In this document: positions 19,188-28,527 of the stretch, in pieces
Layout of the letters: each line of letters begins with the position of its first letter
How positions within the stretch are numbered: the first letter of the stretch is position 1
Assembly (NCBI GenBank): GCA_963825305.1
Contig: CAWGTA010000008.1
Location: 1 to 64,000, forward strand
DNA length: 64,000 bases
Direction of reading: 5' to 3'
Source: PSRJ01 sp963825305
GTDB lineage: Bacteria; Acidobacteriota; Terriglobia; Bryobacterales; Bryobacteraceae
Notes under the pieces: model-generated
Databases searched by the model: none
What the model was told of the DNA's origin: nothing
Seen by the model: only the letters and a program-made list of their open reading frames with translations
Position numbers and translations under genes: made by a program

Positions 19188-20158
19188 AAGTCTTGGTTAC
19201 GGGCGCCGGTGGATTTCTTGGCCGTAATGTAGTTGATCAACTTTTGGAGCGTGGACACCGCGTTCGCGCGATCATTCGGCCCGCATCGCCGGCCCCAAAT
19301 TGGAAAAGCGACGTTGAGATATTTCGAGCGGACCTTCGCACCCATGATGATTTGCTTTCTTCGTTTGAAGGAATTGACGCGGTGCTTCATCTTGCAGCGG
19401 CAACAAGCGGCAGCGAGGATGTCCAATTCGCTTCAACTGTCGTGGCTACGGAGAAGTTCCTTGGCGCAATGGCCAAATCGTCCGTTAAGCGCCTGATTCA
19501 CGTAAGTAGTTTCGTCGTATACGACTGGGCACGCGCCAACGGAACGTTGGACGAGAATACGCCTCTTTTGAGCAACCCATACCACATGGGGGGCTACACG
19601 ATCGCCAAAGTTTGGCAGGAGCGAGTGGTCATTAGGTTTGCGCAGACACAATCATGGGATCTAACCATCGCGAGGCCTGGCTTCATTTGGGGGGCGCAGC
19701 ATGCTGAAATTGCAGGGATGGGCAGACACGTTGGAAGGGTCTATTTCATGTTCGGTCCCCTTACTCGTCTACCCCTTTGTCATGTTACGAATTGTGCGAA
19801 TTGTCTCGTTTCCGCGGTCGACAGACCAACCGCCTCAATTGGCCAAACCTTCAACGTAATAGACGGAGATGACATTCGAGTTTAGCGTTATCTTCGCGAA
19901 TATACGCGGCACATGGGTCGACGCGCGCTGCTTTTCCCTGTGCCTTATTTCGTCGGATACGGGATTGCCCAGCTTGCGTTGCTCACAAGCAAAGCTTTAT
20001 TTCGAAACAAAGGAAAGCTTCCCTCCCTGCTGACGCCGCGCCGCTTCGAGGCCCAATTTAAACCTGTGCATTTCAGCAATCGAAAACTGAAGGAAGTTTT
20101 GGCGTGGACGCCGCCGCTTGATTTTGAGCAGTGTCTGAATGCGACATACAGATTGTGA
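19184..20158 (+). pseudogene. NAD-dependent epimerase/dehydratase interrupted by an in-frame amber codon
   Basis: Extended short-chain dehydrogenase for nucleotide sugars. The N-terminus is MKVLVTGAGGFLGRNVVDQL and the NAD-binding body has DAVLHLAAATSG. A Tyr/Lys pair lies at YHMGGYTIAKVWQE near residue 140, although the usual YxxxK spacing is seen as YTIAK. At 19883-19885 a TAG follows the residues DGDDIRV. The same frame then continues without break as RYLREYTRHMGRRALL to a natural stop at 20158, giving 324 codons in total. Family members commonly have a Trp before RYLREY, so TGG to TAG is the simplest change. The product would be a 233-residue truncated protein unless the stop is suppressed. 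It is coupled to the Gfo/Idh gene upstream. Confidence 0.82.
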
Positions 20159-20345
20159 TGCTCCATTTAGAGTGCATAGTGAGATTGCTCCAAGAATTGC
20201 ATCCCTCCGAGATCCAAGGCGCCAGACGATCTCAACATTAGCTTTGCGGCTGCAAAATGATACATTCAACTCGCCAATGGATTAGAGCAATGTTAAATTG
20301 GCACCTGCGCGCAGAATTGAGATACAAGTAAGTCACGGCCATCCG

Positions 20346-20876
20346 ATGACACGCGATCCCGATTTTAAGGCCGACCTCGCACGATACCCGCGCCGGCCAT
20401 TTCTCAGGGAACAGTCAATCTGGGCGATTTATGTTTATCGGTTGGGACGCCGCGTCTTCAACAGGAAGCCCGGGGTTTCGCGAGCCATCCAATTGAAATT
20501 TTACTGGCTGATTTTTCGCATCGTAGAAACCCTCACGGGGATAAGTATTCCGTTTGAAGCTCGAATTGGGCCCGGATTGCGTATTCACCATTTCGGCAAC
20601 ATTTTCGTACATCCGAATGCTATCATCGGCTGCAACTGCACGCTGCGACACGGAGTAACGATCGGTAATCGCGTTGAGGATGGGCCATGCCCGGTAATTG
20701 AGGATAATGTGGAATTTGGCGCGTACGGGCACGTATTGGGCGGTGTCCGCGTTGGACGCGGCGCCAAAATAGGGGCTCTGAGTCTGGTGTTGTCCGATGT
20801 GCCGCCGGGCGCGACAGCTCTGGGTAACCCGGCGCGCAATCTTCCGCGGCTTAGAACGCTCGAGAAGAAGCCATAG
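20346..20876 (+). CDS. Serine O-acetyltransferase-like hexapeptide acyltransferase
   Basis: A left-handed beta-helix acetyltransferase of the CysE/WcaB type, 176 residues from ATG 20346 (MTRDPDFKADLARYPRR). The open frame extends 48 bases further upstream, but the family usually begins with a short acidic segment followed by RPFLREQSIWAIYVYRLGRR, so the internal ATG fits better. Hexapeptide repeats are visible: IGPGLRIHHFGNIFVHPNAI, TLRHGVTIGN, VIEDNVEFGAYGHVLGG and VRVGRGAKIGALSLV. The HHFG/HGV histidines match the acetyl-CoA active site. Given the genes around it, the acceptor is more likely a polysaccharide sugar than free serine. No frameshift is seen. Confidence 0.82.
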   Translation: MTRDPDFKADLARYPRRPFLREQSIWAIYVYRLGRRVFNRKPGVSRAIQLKFYWLIFRIVETLTGISIPFEARIGPGLRIHHFGNIFVHPNAIIGCNCTLRHGVTIGNRVEDGPCPVIEDNVEFGAYGHVLGGVRVGRGAKIGALSLVLSDVPPGATALGNPARNLPRLRTLEKKP

Positions 20877-21041
20877 ATTTGTTTATCGTAATGGAATCAG
20901 AGACGTTAGTTAATATCATCATTGCTTGCTATTGCGACTGTGAAGGTCCCCAAATTGCAAATTGCCGTTACGGTTGCGATGGGTTAGCGAAGATTACGGC
21001 AATCGTTTCGGTCCGCACGATGGGTTGACGGAGCTATCTCA

Positions 21042-22337
21042 GTGAAATTGCGACTGGCGTATCTGACTGGGCAATATCCGCGTGCAACGGATACTTTCAT
21101 TCAGCGCGAAGTCGAGGCGCTTCGGGCTCTCGGGCACCATGTGCAGACATTCTCGGTGCGAAAGCCGCCGGAAGCGGAAAATGTAGGTCCCGAAACGAAG
21201 GCGGCGAAAGAAACAACGATTTATCTCCTGCCCCCACGGGGCCTTATCAAGGCGCATTTCGTTCAGTTGTTCTCATCTCCGGGAAAATACCTTGCCGCGC
21301 TGGCGTTGGCGTGGAAGCATTGCCCTCCCGGCGTTCGCTCCATGGGACGCCAGATGGCCTATTTTGCCGAGGCGGCCATGCTCGCGTGGTCGATGAAAAA
21401 GCTTTCGCTGCAGCATCTTCACAACCATTTCGCTGATTCCAGTTGCTCTGTCGCAGTGATCGCCGCGACTATGGGCGGGTTCACATTCAGCTTTACAATG
21501 CATGGCCCTGCAGAATTTTTTGACGCCAAGTCCTGGTGGATCGACGAAAAAATTCGCCGAGCTTTGTTCGTAAACTGTATCAGCTATTTTTGTCGCAGCC
21601 AGGCGCTGATTTTTGCGCCCGTGAATTCCTGGAGTAAATTGCGAATCGTGCATTGCGGCGTGGATCCTAATCTCTTCGAAGCGAAGAGGCACCACGGACG
21701 TGGCAATCGGTTGCTTTTTGTCGGGCGGCTCGCAGCCGCAAAGGGGTTAACGATCCTGCTCCAGGCAGTTTCAGCCTTGGATGGAATTACGCTCGAGATC
21801 GCAGGCGATGGACCAGATCGAAGGATGCTGGAAGAGTTGGCACGCGAGCTGAACATTTCCGATCGTACTAAGTTTTTGGGGTATCAATCACCGGAACAAG
21901 TGCGGGATCTATTGAAGCGGACTGATGTATTTGTTCTGTCTAGTTTCGCTGAAGGATTGCCGGTTGTGCTGATGGAAGCAATGGCGGCGGGAGTGCCGGT
22001 GGTTGCAACTCACATTGCGGGGATTCCGGAGCTTGTGGAGGACGGACACAATGGCTTGCTGGTTCCGCCAGGTTCCGCGGGTGCAACCGCGGAGGCAATC
22101 CGTCGATTGCTTGATGACGCGAACTTGCGAAATCGTTTCGCGATCGCAGGGCGCGAGAAGGTCAAGCAGGAGTTCAATGTTCAAGCGGAATCCCGATGGC
22201 TGGCGGCGATCATGGCCGGCGCATTGGGTGGTAGTCACGAAAGGCTTAAATCATTACGGCCTGTTGAAACGCCGGAATCGAGCGCCCTTCTTGCGGGCAC
22301 TTTCACGACGACGGAGTGTTCCGAAGGTTTGGCCTAG
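21042..22337 (+). CDS. Family 4 glycosyltransferase
   Basis: A GT-B fold retaining glycosyltransferase of 431 residues that adds a sugar to the growing repeat unit at the cytoplasmic face. The N-terminal half shows LAYLTGQYPRATDTFIQREV. The C-terminal donor-binding half has LLFVGRLAAAKGLTILLQAV and the EX7E motif EGLPVVLMEAMAAG, followed by GIPELVEDGHNGLLVPPG. Translation appears to start at GTG 21042, with GGAG nine bases upstream. The last 35 residues are poorly conserved in character. It is the last gene of the exopolysaccharide region before the group II intron, whose inferred 3' end lies 35 bases beyond this stop on the opposite strand. Confidence 0.9.
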   Translation: MKLRLAYLTGQYPRATDTFIQREVEALRALGHHVQTFSVRKPPEAENVGPETKAAKETTIYLLPPRGLIKAHFVQLFSSPGKYLAALALAWKHCPPGVRSMGRQMAYFAEAAMLAWSMKKLSLQHLHNHFADSSCSVAVIAATMGGFTFSFTMHGPAEFFDAKSWWIDEKIRRALFVNCISYFCRSQALIFAPVNSWSKLRIVHCGVDPNLFEAKRHHGRGNRLLFVGRLAAAKGLTILLQAVSALDGITLEIAGDGPDRRMLEELARELNISDRTKFLGYQSPEQVRDLLKRTDVFVLSSFAEGLPVVLMEAMAAGVPVVATHIAGIPELVEDGHNGLLVPPGSAGATAEAIRRLLDDANLRNRFAIAGREKVKQEFNVQAESRWLAAIMAGALGGSHERLKSLRPVETPESSALLAGTFTTTECSEGLA

Positions 22338-22343
22338 CTTGTT

Positions 22344-22367
22344 GCTCCCCGTTTCCGTTGGGAGTGC
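22344..22367 (+). terminator. Hairpin after the GT4 gene
   Basis: The bases CTCCC and GGGAG pair around a nine- to ten-base loop immediately after the glycosyltransferase stop. No T-run follows on the plus strand, so an intrinsic terminator is only a possibility. The hairpin abuts the inferred 3' end of the group II intron, and some bacterial introns prefer to insert beside such hairpins. Confidence 0.3.
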
Positions 22368-22411
22368 CTCAATAGCCGAACCGTGAATCCGTCTCCAGCC
22401 CCCGCCACATC

Positions 22412-22446
22412 GCACCCAGCGTGCAGATTTCCCGCGCTGGGCGCAC
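22412..22446 (-). ncRNA. Group II intron domain V catalytic hairpin
   Basis: The minus strand reads GTGCGCCCAGCG, then CGGGAAATCTGCA, then CGCTGGGTGC. The outer arms pair over ten positions with one G-U, and GGGAAATCTGC forms the bulged tip typical of domain V. It lies about 30 bases after the reverse transcriptase stop, the normal position. Confidence 0.75.
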
Positions 22447-22476
22447 CTGTTTGCTTGGTGCCAAGAGTTATGGGGC

Positions 22477-23784
22477 CTATCGCGCTGGGGCGGCTTTCGC
22501 ACCTGACCACCGACGCAGTTGGTAGTCGTTAAACAACCCCAGCCGCTCGTACAGCCATTCGCTACTCCAACGCTTCCAGCCGAAGCCTTTGCGTCCCCGG
22601 GCACGCATCAGATGTTGTCTGACCTTCTTCTCTGCCCAGCGTTTGACCATGAAAAAACACGAACTCGAATGTCCGACCCGAAAGTAGTTCACCCAACCAC
22701 GCAGAGTCGGATTGATTTTCGCAATCACCTTCTCCACGGGCCAGCTGACGTGCTGTCGGAAGATCTCCCTGAGCTTTTCAAACAGCGCGGTCCGCTTCTT
22801 CAGCTTGGGCGCATAGTATGGCCGCCACTTCCGCCGAAGGCTCAGTATGCGCCGATACTCAAAACCCAGGAAAGTAAAGCTCTCTCCCTTCTTCAGATCC
22901 ACCATTCGACTCTTGTCCTCGTTGATCGCAACGCCTAGCTTCACGAACTCCTCGCGCAGCCGCCTGTTTACCGCCTTCACCAGCCAGTCACTCCGCCGTT
23001 CGGCGTCGATCAAGATCACCATATCATCCGCAAAACGTGCATATTGGATGTTGGTGTACTTGCCCCTTCGCGTGGTGTCCACCGCTTTCTCCAGCATCCG
23101 GTCTACCTCATTCAGATAGAGGTTACTGAGCAACGGCGAAATCACCCCGCCTTGGGGAACGCCTTTCTTCCCGGTCGCTTGCAGAATCATCTTGAGCAAA
23201 TGCAGGACCGCATCATCTCGGACCCGTCGAGCCACTTTCTCTAACAGCAGCGAATGCTGCACGTTATCGAAATAGGCGCTGAGATCCAAATCAATGATGC
23301 GCGTCTTCTCCTCGACGATCCCTTGGGCTACTCGGGCTACAGCTTCGTGCGCTGTCCGTTTCGGTCGATATCCATACGACCCTGGTTGGAAATCCGCTTC
23401 GAAGATCGGCTCCAGGATGAGCTTTAACGCCCCCTGGACCACGCGATCACGGATTGCAGGAATCGACAGGACGCGGACTTTCTTGCCCCCATCCTTTGGA
23501 ATCTCCTTCTTCCGTGCCCGCATGGGCCGATACGTGTTGGTAACTAATTCCTCCCGAATCTGCCCGAGAAAACTCTCCGCGCCGCTTCCCTCAATGGCTT
23601 CGAACGTGACCCCATCAATACCTGGCGCCCCGTCATTATTTTTCGCCATCTGGTAGGCTTCCCGCAAAGTCTCCATCTTGCAGACGTGGACGTATAGTCC
23701 CCAGAAACGCCAAGGCGGTTCCGCCTTCGCCTTGACATATAGGCTCCTTCTCAGGTCCTGCAAACTGATGGGCGCTTTTGTCAT
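22477..23784 (-). CDS. ltrA: Group II intron reverse transcriptase/maturase
   Basis: Intron-encoded protein that helps the intron RNA fold and splice and copies it into DNA at new sites. I start it at ATG 23784 (MTKAPISLQDLRRSL), which has AAGGGTG just upstream; the open frame reaches 20 codons further. Reverse transcriptase blocks are in order: NDGAPGIDGVTFEAIE, PKDGGKKVRVLSIPAIRDRVVQ, FEADFQPGSYGYRP, IIDLDLSAYFDNV, GVPQGGVISPLLSNLYL, YARFADDMVIL (FADD active site) and FLGFEYRR. The maturase X domain has NPTLRGWVNYFRVGHSS. There is no HNH domain after it. At about 435 residues it is full length for this class, and the frame is intact while several genes around it are broken. Confidence 0.93.
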   Translation of the reverse strand: MTKAPISLQDLRRSLYVKAKAEPPWRFWGLYVHVCKMETLREAYQMAKNNDGAPGIDGVTFEAIEGSGAESFLGQIREELVTNTYRPMRARKKEIPKDGGKKVRVLSIPAIRDRVVQGALKLILEPIFEADFQPGSYGYRPKRTAHEAVARVAQGIVEEKTRIIDLDLSAYFDNVQHSLLLEKVARRVRDDAVLHLLKMILQATGKKGVPQGGVISPLLSNLYLNEVDRMLEKAVDTTRRGKYTNIQYARFADDMVILIDAERRSDWLVKAVNRRLREEFVKLGVAINEDKSRMVDLKKGESFTFLGFEYRRILSLRRKWRPYYAPKLKKRTALFEKLREIFRQHVSWPVEKVIAKINPTLRGWVNYFRVGHSSSCFFMVKRWAEKKVRQHLMRARGRKGFGWKRWSSEWLYERLGLFNDYQLRRWSGAKAAPAR

Positions 23785-24294
23785 TTCACCCTTGCCTTCC
23801 ATTTTGTTAGAGCCATTACAAACAGCAGGGCCTCTTCGCTCCACGGGCGTTACTCCGCTTCCTCGCTACTACAGACCCAGCCGAATCCCACTCGCCGTCC
23901 ACCGACTTCCCGGTGTTGCCGGTTATACGGTTTCCCTGCTCCGCCGATTTCTCGACGGGACGAGGAGGGTTTCTCCAGTTGCTCAGCATGACCTTGTCAC
24001 CGTGCTGTCCCTACCAACCCCGCCGAAGTGTTTCGCCGCGTTAGTCCTTGCGACGCTCCATGCTGCCTTCGCCCGAGAAGTGAGGGCTCGGCCTTCGGGG
24101 TGCAGTACTTTCGAGGCCATATGGGTTCACTTGCGTTACGGCCCGGTGACTCGCTCGCCATCCATGAGATGGCTTTGTCAATAGGCTTCAGGATTTTCAG
24201 TTTCCTTCCTTCCTGCTATTCCAGCTACGGGGCTTTGACTTTTACCCCGGTGGGACTTTCACCCACTGTTCATGCCAGCCTTCGCTGGACGCAC

Positions 24295-25074
24295 ACTTCT
24301 CAGTATTAATCCGAGGTCTTCTACGAGTGGCCGACCAACCAGACGAAGGCTGGGCGACCAATCCCGTTAGCGCGCTTTTCGCGAATTGTTTTCCAGGGTG
24401 GCATTCTTTCCCGTCGAATGCGCGACATAAGCCTCGTTTCACTTAAGTATGGCCAATCTATGTTCTGGCAGGGCAACAGTCGGTGGGTCTCTGTAGCCGG
24501 TGGGCCGTGGGGTTCCTTGAGCTATAATCCCAAGTGATTTTAACGATGCTGCGCCGACGAGATTTACCCCCACTTCTGCTGCCTTTAGTCACCATCGGCT
24601 GCAAACGCGCCTCTGGGACAGATCCGGAAAGCACCACCGATTGGGACACGGCGCGGCCCGATGAGGCCGGATTTCGAACAGCCGAACCAAAAAATGCTCT
24701 CTGCCGATATTCACGCTGGACAGTCCCCCAATTCTCACGCTGTCCTGATCGAACGCGATCGCCGCCTGGTTTACGAGCAATACTTTGCCGGTTCTGACCA
24801 GATCTGGGGCGGAGCGGCGGCGAACCGGACCTTCGTCGCCGAATCGCTTCACGACCTGCGCTCGGTGTCGAAGAGCGTTACGTCCGCACTGGTGGGCATC
24901 GCTCTGGCAAAGGACTTCGACCAGGCCGTCGCGCGCCCCATCCGATCGTTTTTCCCAACCGTCAACTCCGCCCACAACTCGACGAAATCAAGCTTCGCCA
25001 CGTATTAACCATGACGGCGGGATTCGAATGGAACGAAATGACGGTACCGTACACCGACCCGCAAAACGACGAAG
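24295..25074 (+). repeat. Long inverted repeat, copy 1 (partner at 59455-60107)
   Basis: From 24295 on, the sequence recurs on the opposite strand starting at 60107 and running leftwards. The first 240 bases (24295-24534 versus 60107-59868) align without an indel and are nearly identical, and similarity continues into the serine hydrolase gene up to about 25074/59455. Copy 2 lacks an internal stretch of about 127 bases. The left limit coincides exactly with the 5' boundary of the group II intron. The 240 bases before the gene contain no recognised coding sequence. Confidence 0.88.
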
Positions 25075-25718
25075 GCCAGATGTACTCCGTGAAAGACCCC
25101 GTCGGATTCGTATTGGCCCGTCCGCTGCGCGACAGTCCCGGCGCTCGGTGGTACTACTGCAGTGGACTCACCATGGTCCTTGCGGGCATCGTCGAGCAAA
25201 TCACCGGAAAGCCCTTCGACGTATTTGCACGCGAAGCACTCTTCACTCCCCTCGGAATTACGAACTACGAATGGCTTGGGAGCTTCGATACAGATCCACG
25301 CATGCCTTCGGCTGCGTCCGGCCTTCGCTTGCGCGCCCGGGATCTAGCGCGTTTTGGATCTGTCTACCTTCACGGGGGGCAGTGGCGCGACCGCCAGATC
25401 GCCCCAGCCGCGTGGGTCGAACGCTCCACGCAACGTCAGGTCTCCGTCGGCGACCTGAGAGCCAACTCCAGCAAAACCACATTCACCTATGGCATGGGAA
25501 GCGAGGACGCGAACTGGGGCTACGGTTATCAATGGTGGGTTGGCCAAATGGGCGGAGTTGACTTTGCTGCTGCGGTCGGCCTGGGGAACCAGCGAGTCTT
25601 CGTGGTACCTTCCGAGCGTCTTGTGGTGACGATCTTCGCAGGCGAATACAATAAACTCGGAGGCTACAGCGAGCATATTTTTGCTCGAGTATTGAGTGCC
25701 CGCGCGCCGCGTGCCTGA
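24534..25718 (+). pseudogene. Beta-lactamase-family serine hydrolase, two compensating frameshifts
   Basis: Class C beta-lactamase/penicillin-binding-protein-like hydrolase, probably exported: the N-terminus LPPLLLPLVTIGCKRAS looks like a lipoprotein signal with IGC as lipobox. The middle part carries LHDLRSVSKSVTSALVG with the SxxK nucleophile motif. The C-terminal part carries WYYCSGLTMVLAGIVEQITG (Tyr motif), RDLARFGSVYLHGGQW and YGYQWWVGQMGG. The first and last parts share a frame; the middle (about 24693-24957) is one base out. Copy 2 shows the cause: copy 1 has an extra A in an A-run near 24693 and one C too few near 24957. Correcting both gives about 395 residues. Both indels are in homopolymers, so they may be sequencing errors rather than decay. 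Function beyond the hydrolase family is unknown. Confidence 0.85.
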
Positions 25719-25936
25719 GTACCCAGGCTGTATAAGTCGACCTCCGATGCGGAAACCATGTTGCGAAGCTCGGCGATTAGGTTAATGATCAGCTGCGGGT
25801 AGATCTATTTGGCAAGCAAGAGTCTGATCGGATGACGCCCGACTCGGAAAGAGCCAGGTTGTAGATACGTCCCGTGAAACGCCCAAGGTTCTGCCTATTC
25901 GTTTCCATGAGACGTCCGGATACGGCCGCGCCCGCT

Positions 25937-26746
25937 TCACTCGTCCAATGTTTCGCGAACTCGGCGGGTGATCTCCGCAGGCTGCTCGTCAGCGTCGAAC
26001 TGCACGACCCGCTTGAAGCCCTGAGGACCGATGATGAGAACGCGCATGCCGCCGCGGAAGGGATCAGCCGCGACCAGTGTACGCAAAATGCTATTGGTCG
26101 CTTGCCACCAACCGTGGAAGATCTTGCCGTCATAACGCACTTGCAGCGAACGCCAGTAATCGGGGCCGTATGAGGCGCCCAACTTCAGCTCTGGGTCCTG
26201 ACCATCGATGGAGCTGACCGACACACACCGCGTGTCGAGGCGAAGTCCCACGCCCAGCGCTTTGAGCGCGCTCTCTTTAGCGCTCCAGAGCAGTGTCACT
26301 ACCCGGGGCTGGTCCACCCACGGCGCCTTCCTCACGAGCGCTTGCTCTTCGGCGGTGAAATAGTCGGAGACAAACGTATCGCTCCGCGGTTCGACGATTT
26401 CCAGATCACAGCCCAGTGCCGCATCCGGAGGGGCAACGGCGCACACCGCCCGGCCCGCGCGGTGGCTTAGCGAAATCCCGACGGCGGCTGCTTCACCGGC
26501 AAGGAAGACCTCGGGCGCGCCAGACGCCGCCGAGCGGATCTCGATGCCCGCAAGCATCCGGTGTGTGGCGGGCGCCTTCCAATACGCCGCCACAGCGCGT
26601 TTTGCCGTCCAGCGTCCCAGCAACCAGTCCGAGCGGCGCTTCGCGAAACGCATGCCGTTCGAACGGATTAATTCGCTCGCGCTTAGCCAGTCTTGGTTCC
26701 CTGGCAGATCTGCCGCAGTCTGTTCGAGCCAGAATACGTCCGTCAT
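25937..26746 (-). CDS. 4'-phosphopantetheinyl transferase, Sfp type
   Basis: This enzyme transfers the phosphopantetheine arm from CoA to carrier-protein domains. The 269 residues show the Sfp signature: RRSDWLLGRWTAKRAVAAY in the N-terminal half, SLSHRAGRAVCAVA, the magnesium motif GCDLEIVEPRSDTF, and LLWSAKESALKALGVGLRLD. Its ATG overlaps the last four bases of the carboxylase gene (ATGA at 26743-26746), so it is the last gene of the megasynthase operon and translationally coupled. Its evident job is to load the three ACP domains of the megasynthase, and perhaps the NRPS carriers at 1-5 kb. The partner ACPs carry Thr instead of Ser at the attachment point, which makes its specificity interesting. 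Confidence 0.93.
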   Translation of the reverse strand: MTDVFWLEQTAADLPGNQDWLSASELIRSNGMRFAKRRSDWLLGRWTAKRAVAAYWKAPATHRMLAGIEIRSAASGAPEVFLAGEAAAVGISLSHRAGRAVCAVAPPDAALGCDLEIVEPRSDTFVSDYFTAEEQALVRKAPWVDQPRVVTLLWSAKESALKALGVGLRLDTRCVSVSSIDGQDPELKLGASYGPDYWRSLQVRYDGKIFHGWWQATNSILRTLVAADPFRGGMRVLIIGPQGFKRVVQFDADEQPAEITRRVRETLDE

Positions 26747-28527
26747 ACCGAGGCCGAGGATACTGCAAAAACATCTTGTCGCCTTGGACTGGTTCCCGGT
26801 GGCTCGGCGGAGAGCGATTCCTCGGTCCGGCGCATGCCGCGCTCTACCGCGTCGATCAAATAGGGGCGAAGCTGCGCGGGCGGGAGGATGTCGTGGAGCG
26901 CGCCCACACGCAGCGCACGGTGAACGCTATGCACGCGGTCAAATTCATCGGCCATCGCGCCCAGTTTCTCGGAGTGCACAGTTTGGAAGAGTTCGTCCCA
27001 CTGGGCCCGCAGCCGGCTCTTCACCCCGGCTTCGGCTTGGATAATCGCCTGGCTCAGCGCTTCCAGGCGTGGATCTTTGCGGGTCCGTGCTTCCACTTCG
27101 CTGGCGAAGACCACGGCCGCCGCGGGGGCGCCGCCAATCACGGACGCGTAGGTGCCCTCCAGCGCGAGCACTTCGAGAAACTCGTTCAGTGCTCGCGAGA
27201 AGACCACATAGGCGCCGCCGTGATAACGCGAGATCACGCAAAACACGATCGAGCCTTTGAAGTTGACCACCGCCCGTCCAATCTCTGCGCCGTACTCGAG
27301 TTGCAACTTGCGCATGGATTCCGGCGAACCGTCAAACCCCGACAGGTTGGCCAGCAGCACCACCGGCCGGTTATTGCTGGCGGCGTTGATGGCGCGCGCC
27401 ACCTTCTTGGAGGACTGCGGAAACAGGGTTCCGGCGCTCCACTGATCAGGCCCATCGGCCGGGACGAACCCGGTGCGGGCCACCGGCCTTGATTCGATGC
27501 CGATGAAGCAGACGGGATACCCGCCCAGATGGGCGTCCCACACCACCGCAGTCTCCGCCGCGCGCATGCTACCCCAGCGCTCCAGTGGAGCATGGTCCTG
27601 GTCCACCACCGCCAGCATCACGCGGCGAATATCGAAGGACTTCTTTCGCCCGGGGTTGGTCTCGTCTGAAAAGATCTCTCCTACGTGCGCGAAGCCCTCC
27701 TCACAGCCGCTGCTGTGCGGATAGATGCACACGTCCCGATTCACCGGGTCGGTGGTCACGGCCTTTCTGGGGAATCGCTCACCCGGTGCCACGTAGGTAT
27801 GCTCGTAGTGGCGCAGGAGAATGTGGCAGGCGTCGTCGATGTCGCGGGCCCAATACTGCGCTTGGCCGTTGACGCCCATGATGCGATCGTAGCCGCCGAT
27901 CCCCAGGTTGTCCTCGGCGGAGACGCTGCCCGAGTAATCCAGCGCGCGCTTGCCCGTGAGCACCATGGCCGCCTTCTGCGTCATGATCAGAATGCCCCGA
28001 GTGTGCATCAGCATGGTAGCTTCGGCGTTCCAGTACGGCTGCGCTCCCACATTGATGCCGTCGATCACCAGGTTCACTTCGCCGCCCGCCTGCGTGAATT
28101 CCACCAGGCGGCGCAGGACGCGGGCGATCCAATCCATGTTCTCCACCCCGCTATCCATCGAGATCTTGGCGCCGGCGGAGATGGGGAACCATTCGAGCGG
28201 CACGCCTTTGGCCTCGGCCAGGTCGAGAGCCGCCAGAATGCGCCGGCATTCGGGTTCGGCGATCGCGCCCAGATCCTTGCTCGGATCGCCCAGCAGCAAC
28301 ACCCGCTCCATGCCCTCGGGATACTTGGTGGTGAAGTTGCGGATCACGCCCGCGATGATGTTGGCTTTATTCTGGCCATACGGGCGGTCCACCGGAATCA
28401 GGCGGCCATCGCTCGCCAGATCGTGCTCGACGAAACTACCCGGAGCGAGTTCGGAACGCGTGTCGTCGAGGCCCGGCGTGAGCATTTTGATGATTTCGTA
28501 AGGATAGATGAGCCCGCGCTGGCGCAT
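26743..28527 (-). CDS. Carboxyltransferase part of a fused, eukaryote-type acetyl-CoA carboxylase
   Basis: The C-terminal third of a large multidomain acetyl-CoA carboxylase, here an uninterrupted frame of 594 residues. It moves CO2 from biotin to acetyl-CoA to make malonyl-CoA. Conserved pieces include RQRGLIYPYEIIKMLTP at the start, RPYGQNKANIIAGVI, WFPISAGAKISMDSG, NLVIDGINVGAQPYWNAEATML, TGKRALDYSGSVSAEDNLGIGGYDRIMG, RPVVLLANLSGFDGSPESMRK and VFCVISRYHGGAYVVF, the crotonase-like N and C halves. The frame begins inside the ancestral gene, so the start at 28527 is not a true gene start; upstream parts lie in other frames up to 32388. It directly precedes the phosphopantetheinyl transferase gene and follows the megasynthase, which needs malonyl-CoA. 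Confidence 0.88.
   Translation of the reverse strand: MRQRGLIYPYEIIKMLTPGLDDTRSELAPGSFVEHDLASDGRLIPVDRPYGQNKANIIAGVIRNFTTKYPEGMERVLLLGDPSKDLGAIAEPECRRILAALDLAEAKGVPLEWFPISAGAKISMDSGVENMDWIARVLRRLVEFTQAGGEVNLVIDGINVGAQPYWNAEATMLMHTRGILIMTQKAAMVLTGKRALDYSGSVSAEDNLGIGGYDRIMGVNGQAQYWARDIDDACHILLRHYEHTYVAPGERFPRKAVTTDPVNRDVCIYPHSSGCEEGFAHVGEIFSDETNPGRKKSFDIRRVMLAVVDQDHAPLERWGSMRAAETAVVWDAHLGGYPVCFIGIESRPVARTGFVPADGPDQWSAGTLFPQSSKKVARAINAASNNRPVVLLANLSGFDGSPESMRKLQLEYGAEIGRAVVNFKGSIVFCVISRYHGGAYVVFSRALNEFLEVLALEGTYASVIGGAPAAAVVFASEVEARTRKDPRLEALSQAIIQAEAGVKSRLRAQWDELFQTVHSEKLGAMADEFDRVHSVHRALRVGALHDILPPAQLRPYLIDAVERGMRRTEESLSAEPPGTSPRRQDVFAVSSASV

Larger units (their letters stand above)
22372..24294 (-). 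mobile_element. Group II intron (about 1.92 kb) with encoded reverse transcriptase
   Basis: On the minus strand the element starts at 24294 with GTGCGTCCAGCG, the conserved group II 5' end, followed by GTGGGTGAAAGTCCCACC in domain I. The ribozyme 5' domains occupy about 23800-24294 and the reverse transcriptase open frame 22477-23784. A domain V hairpin lies at 22412-22446. A short domain VI-like hairpin (GGCTGGA pairing with TTCGGCT) then leads to an end in CTAT, placing the 3' splice site near 22372. That 3' end is inferred from the usual AY ending and is less certain than the 5' end. The protein lacks an HNH endonuclease, as in many bacterial introns that insert using replication forks. 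The parts needed for splicing and mobility seem present, so the intron may still be active. Confidence 0.85.
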
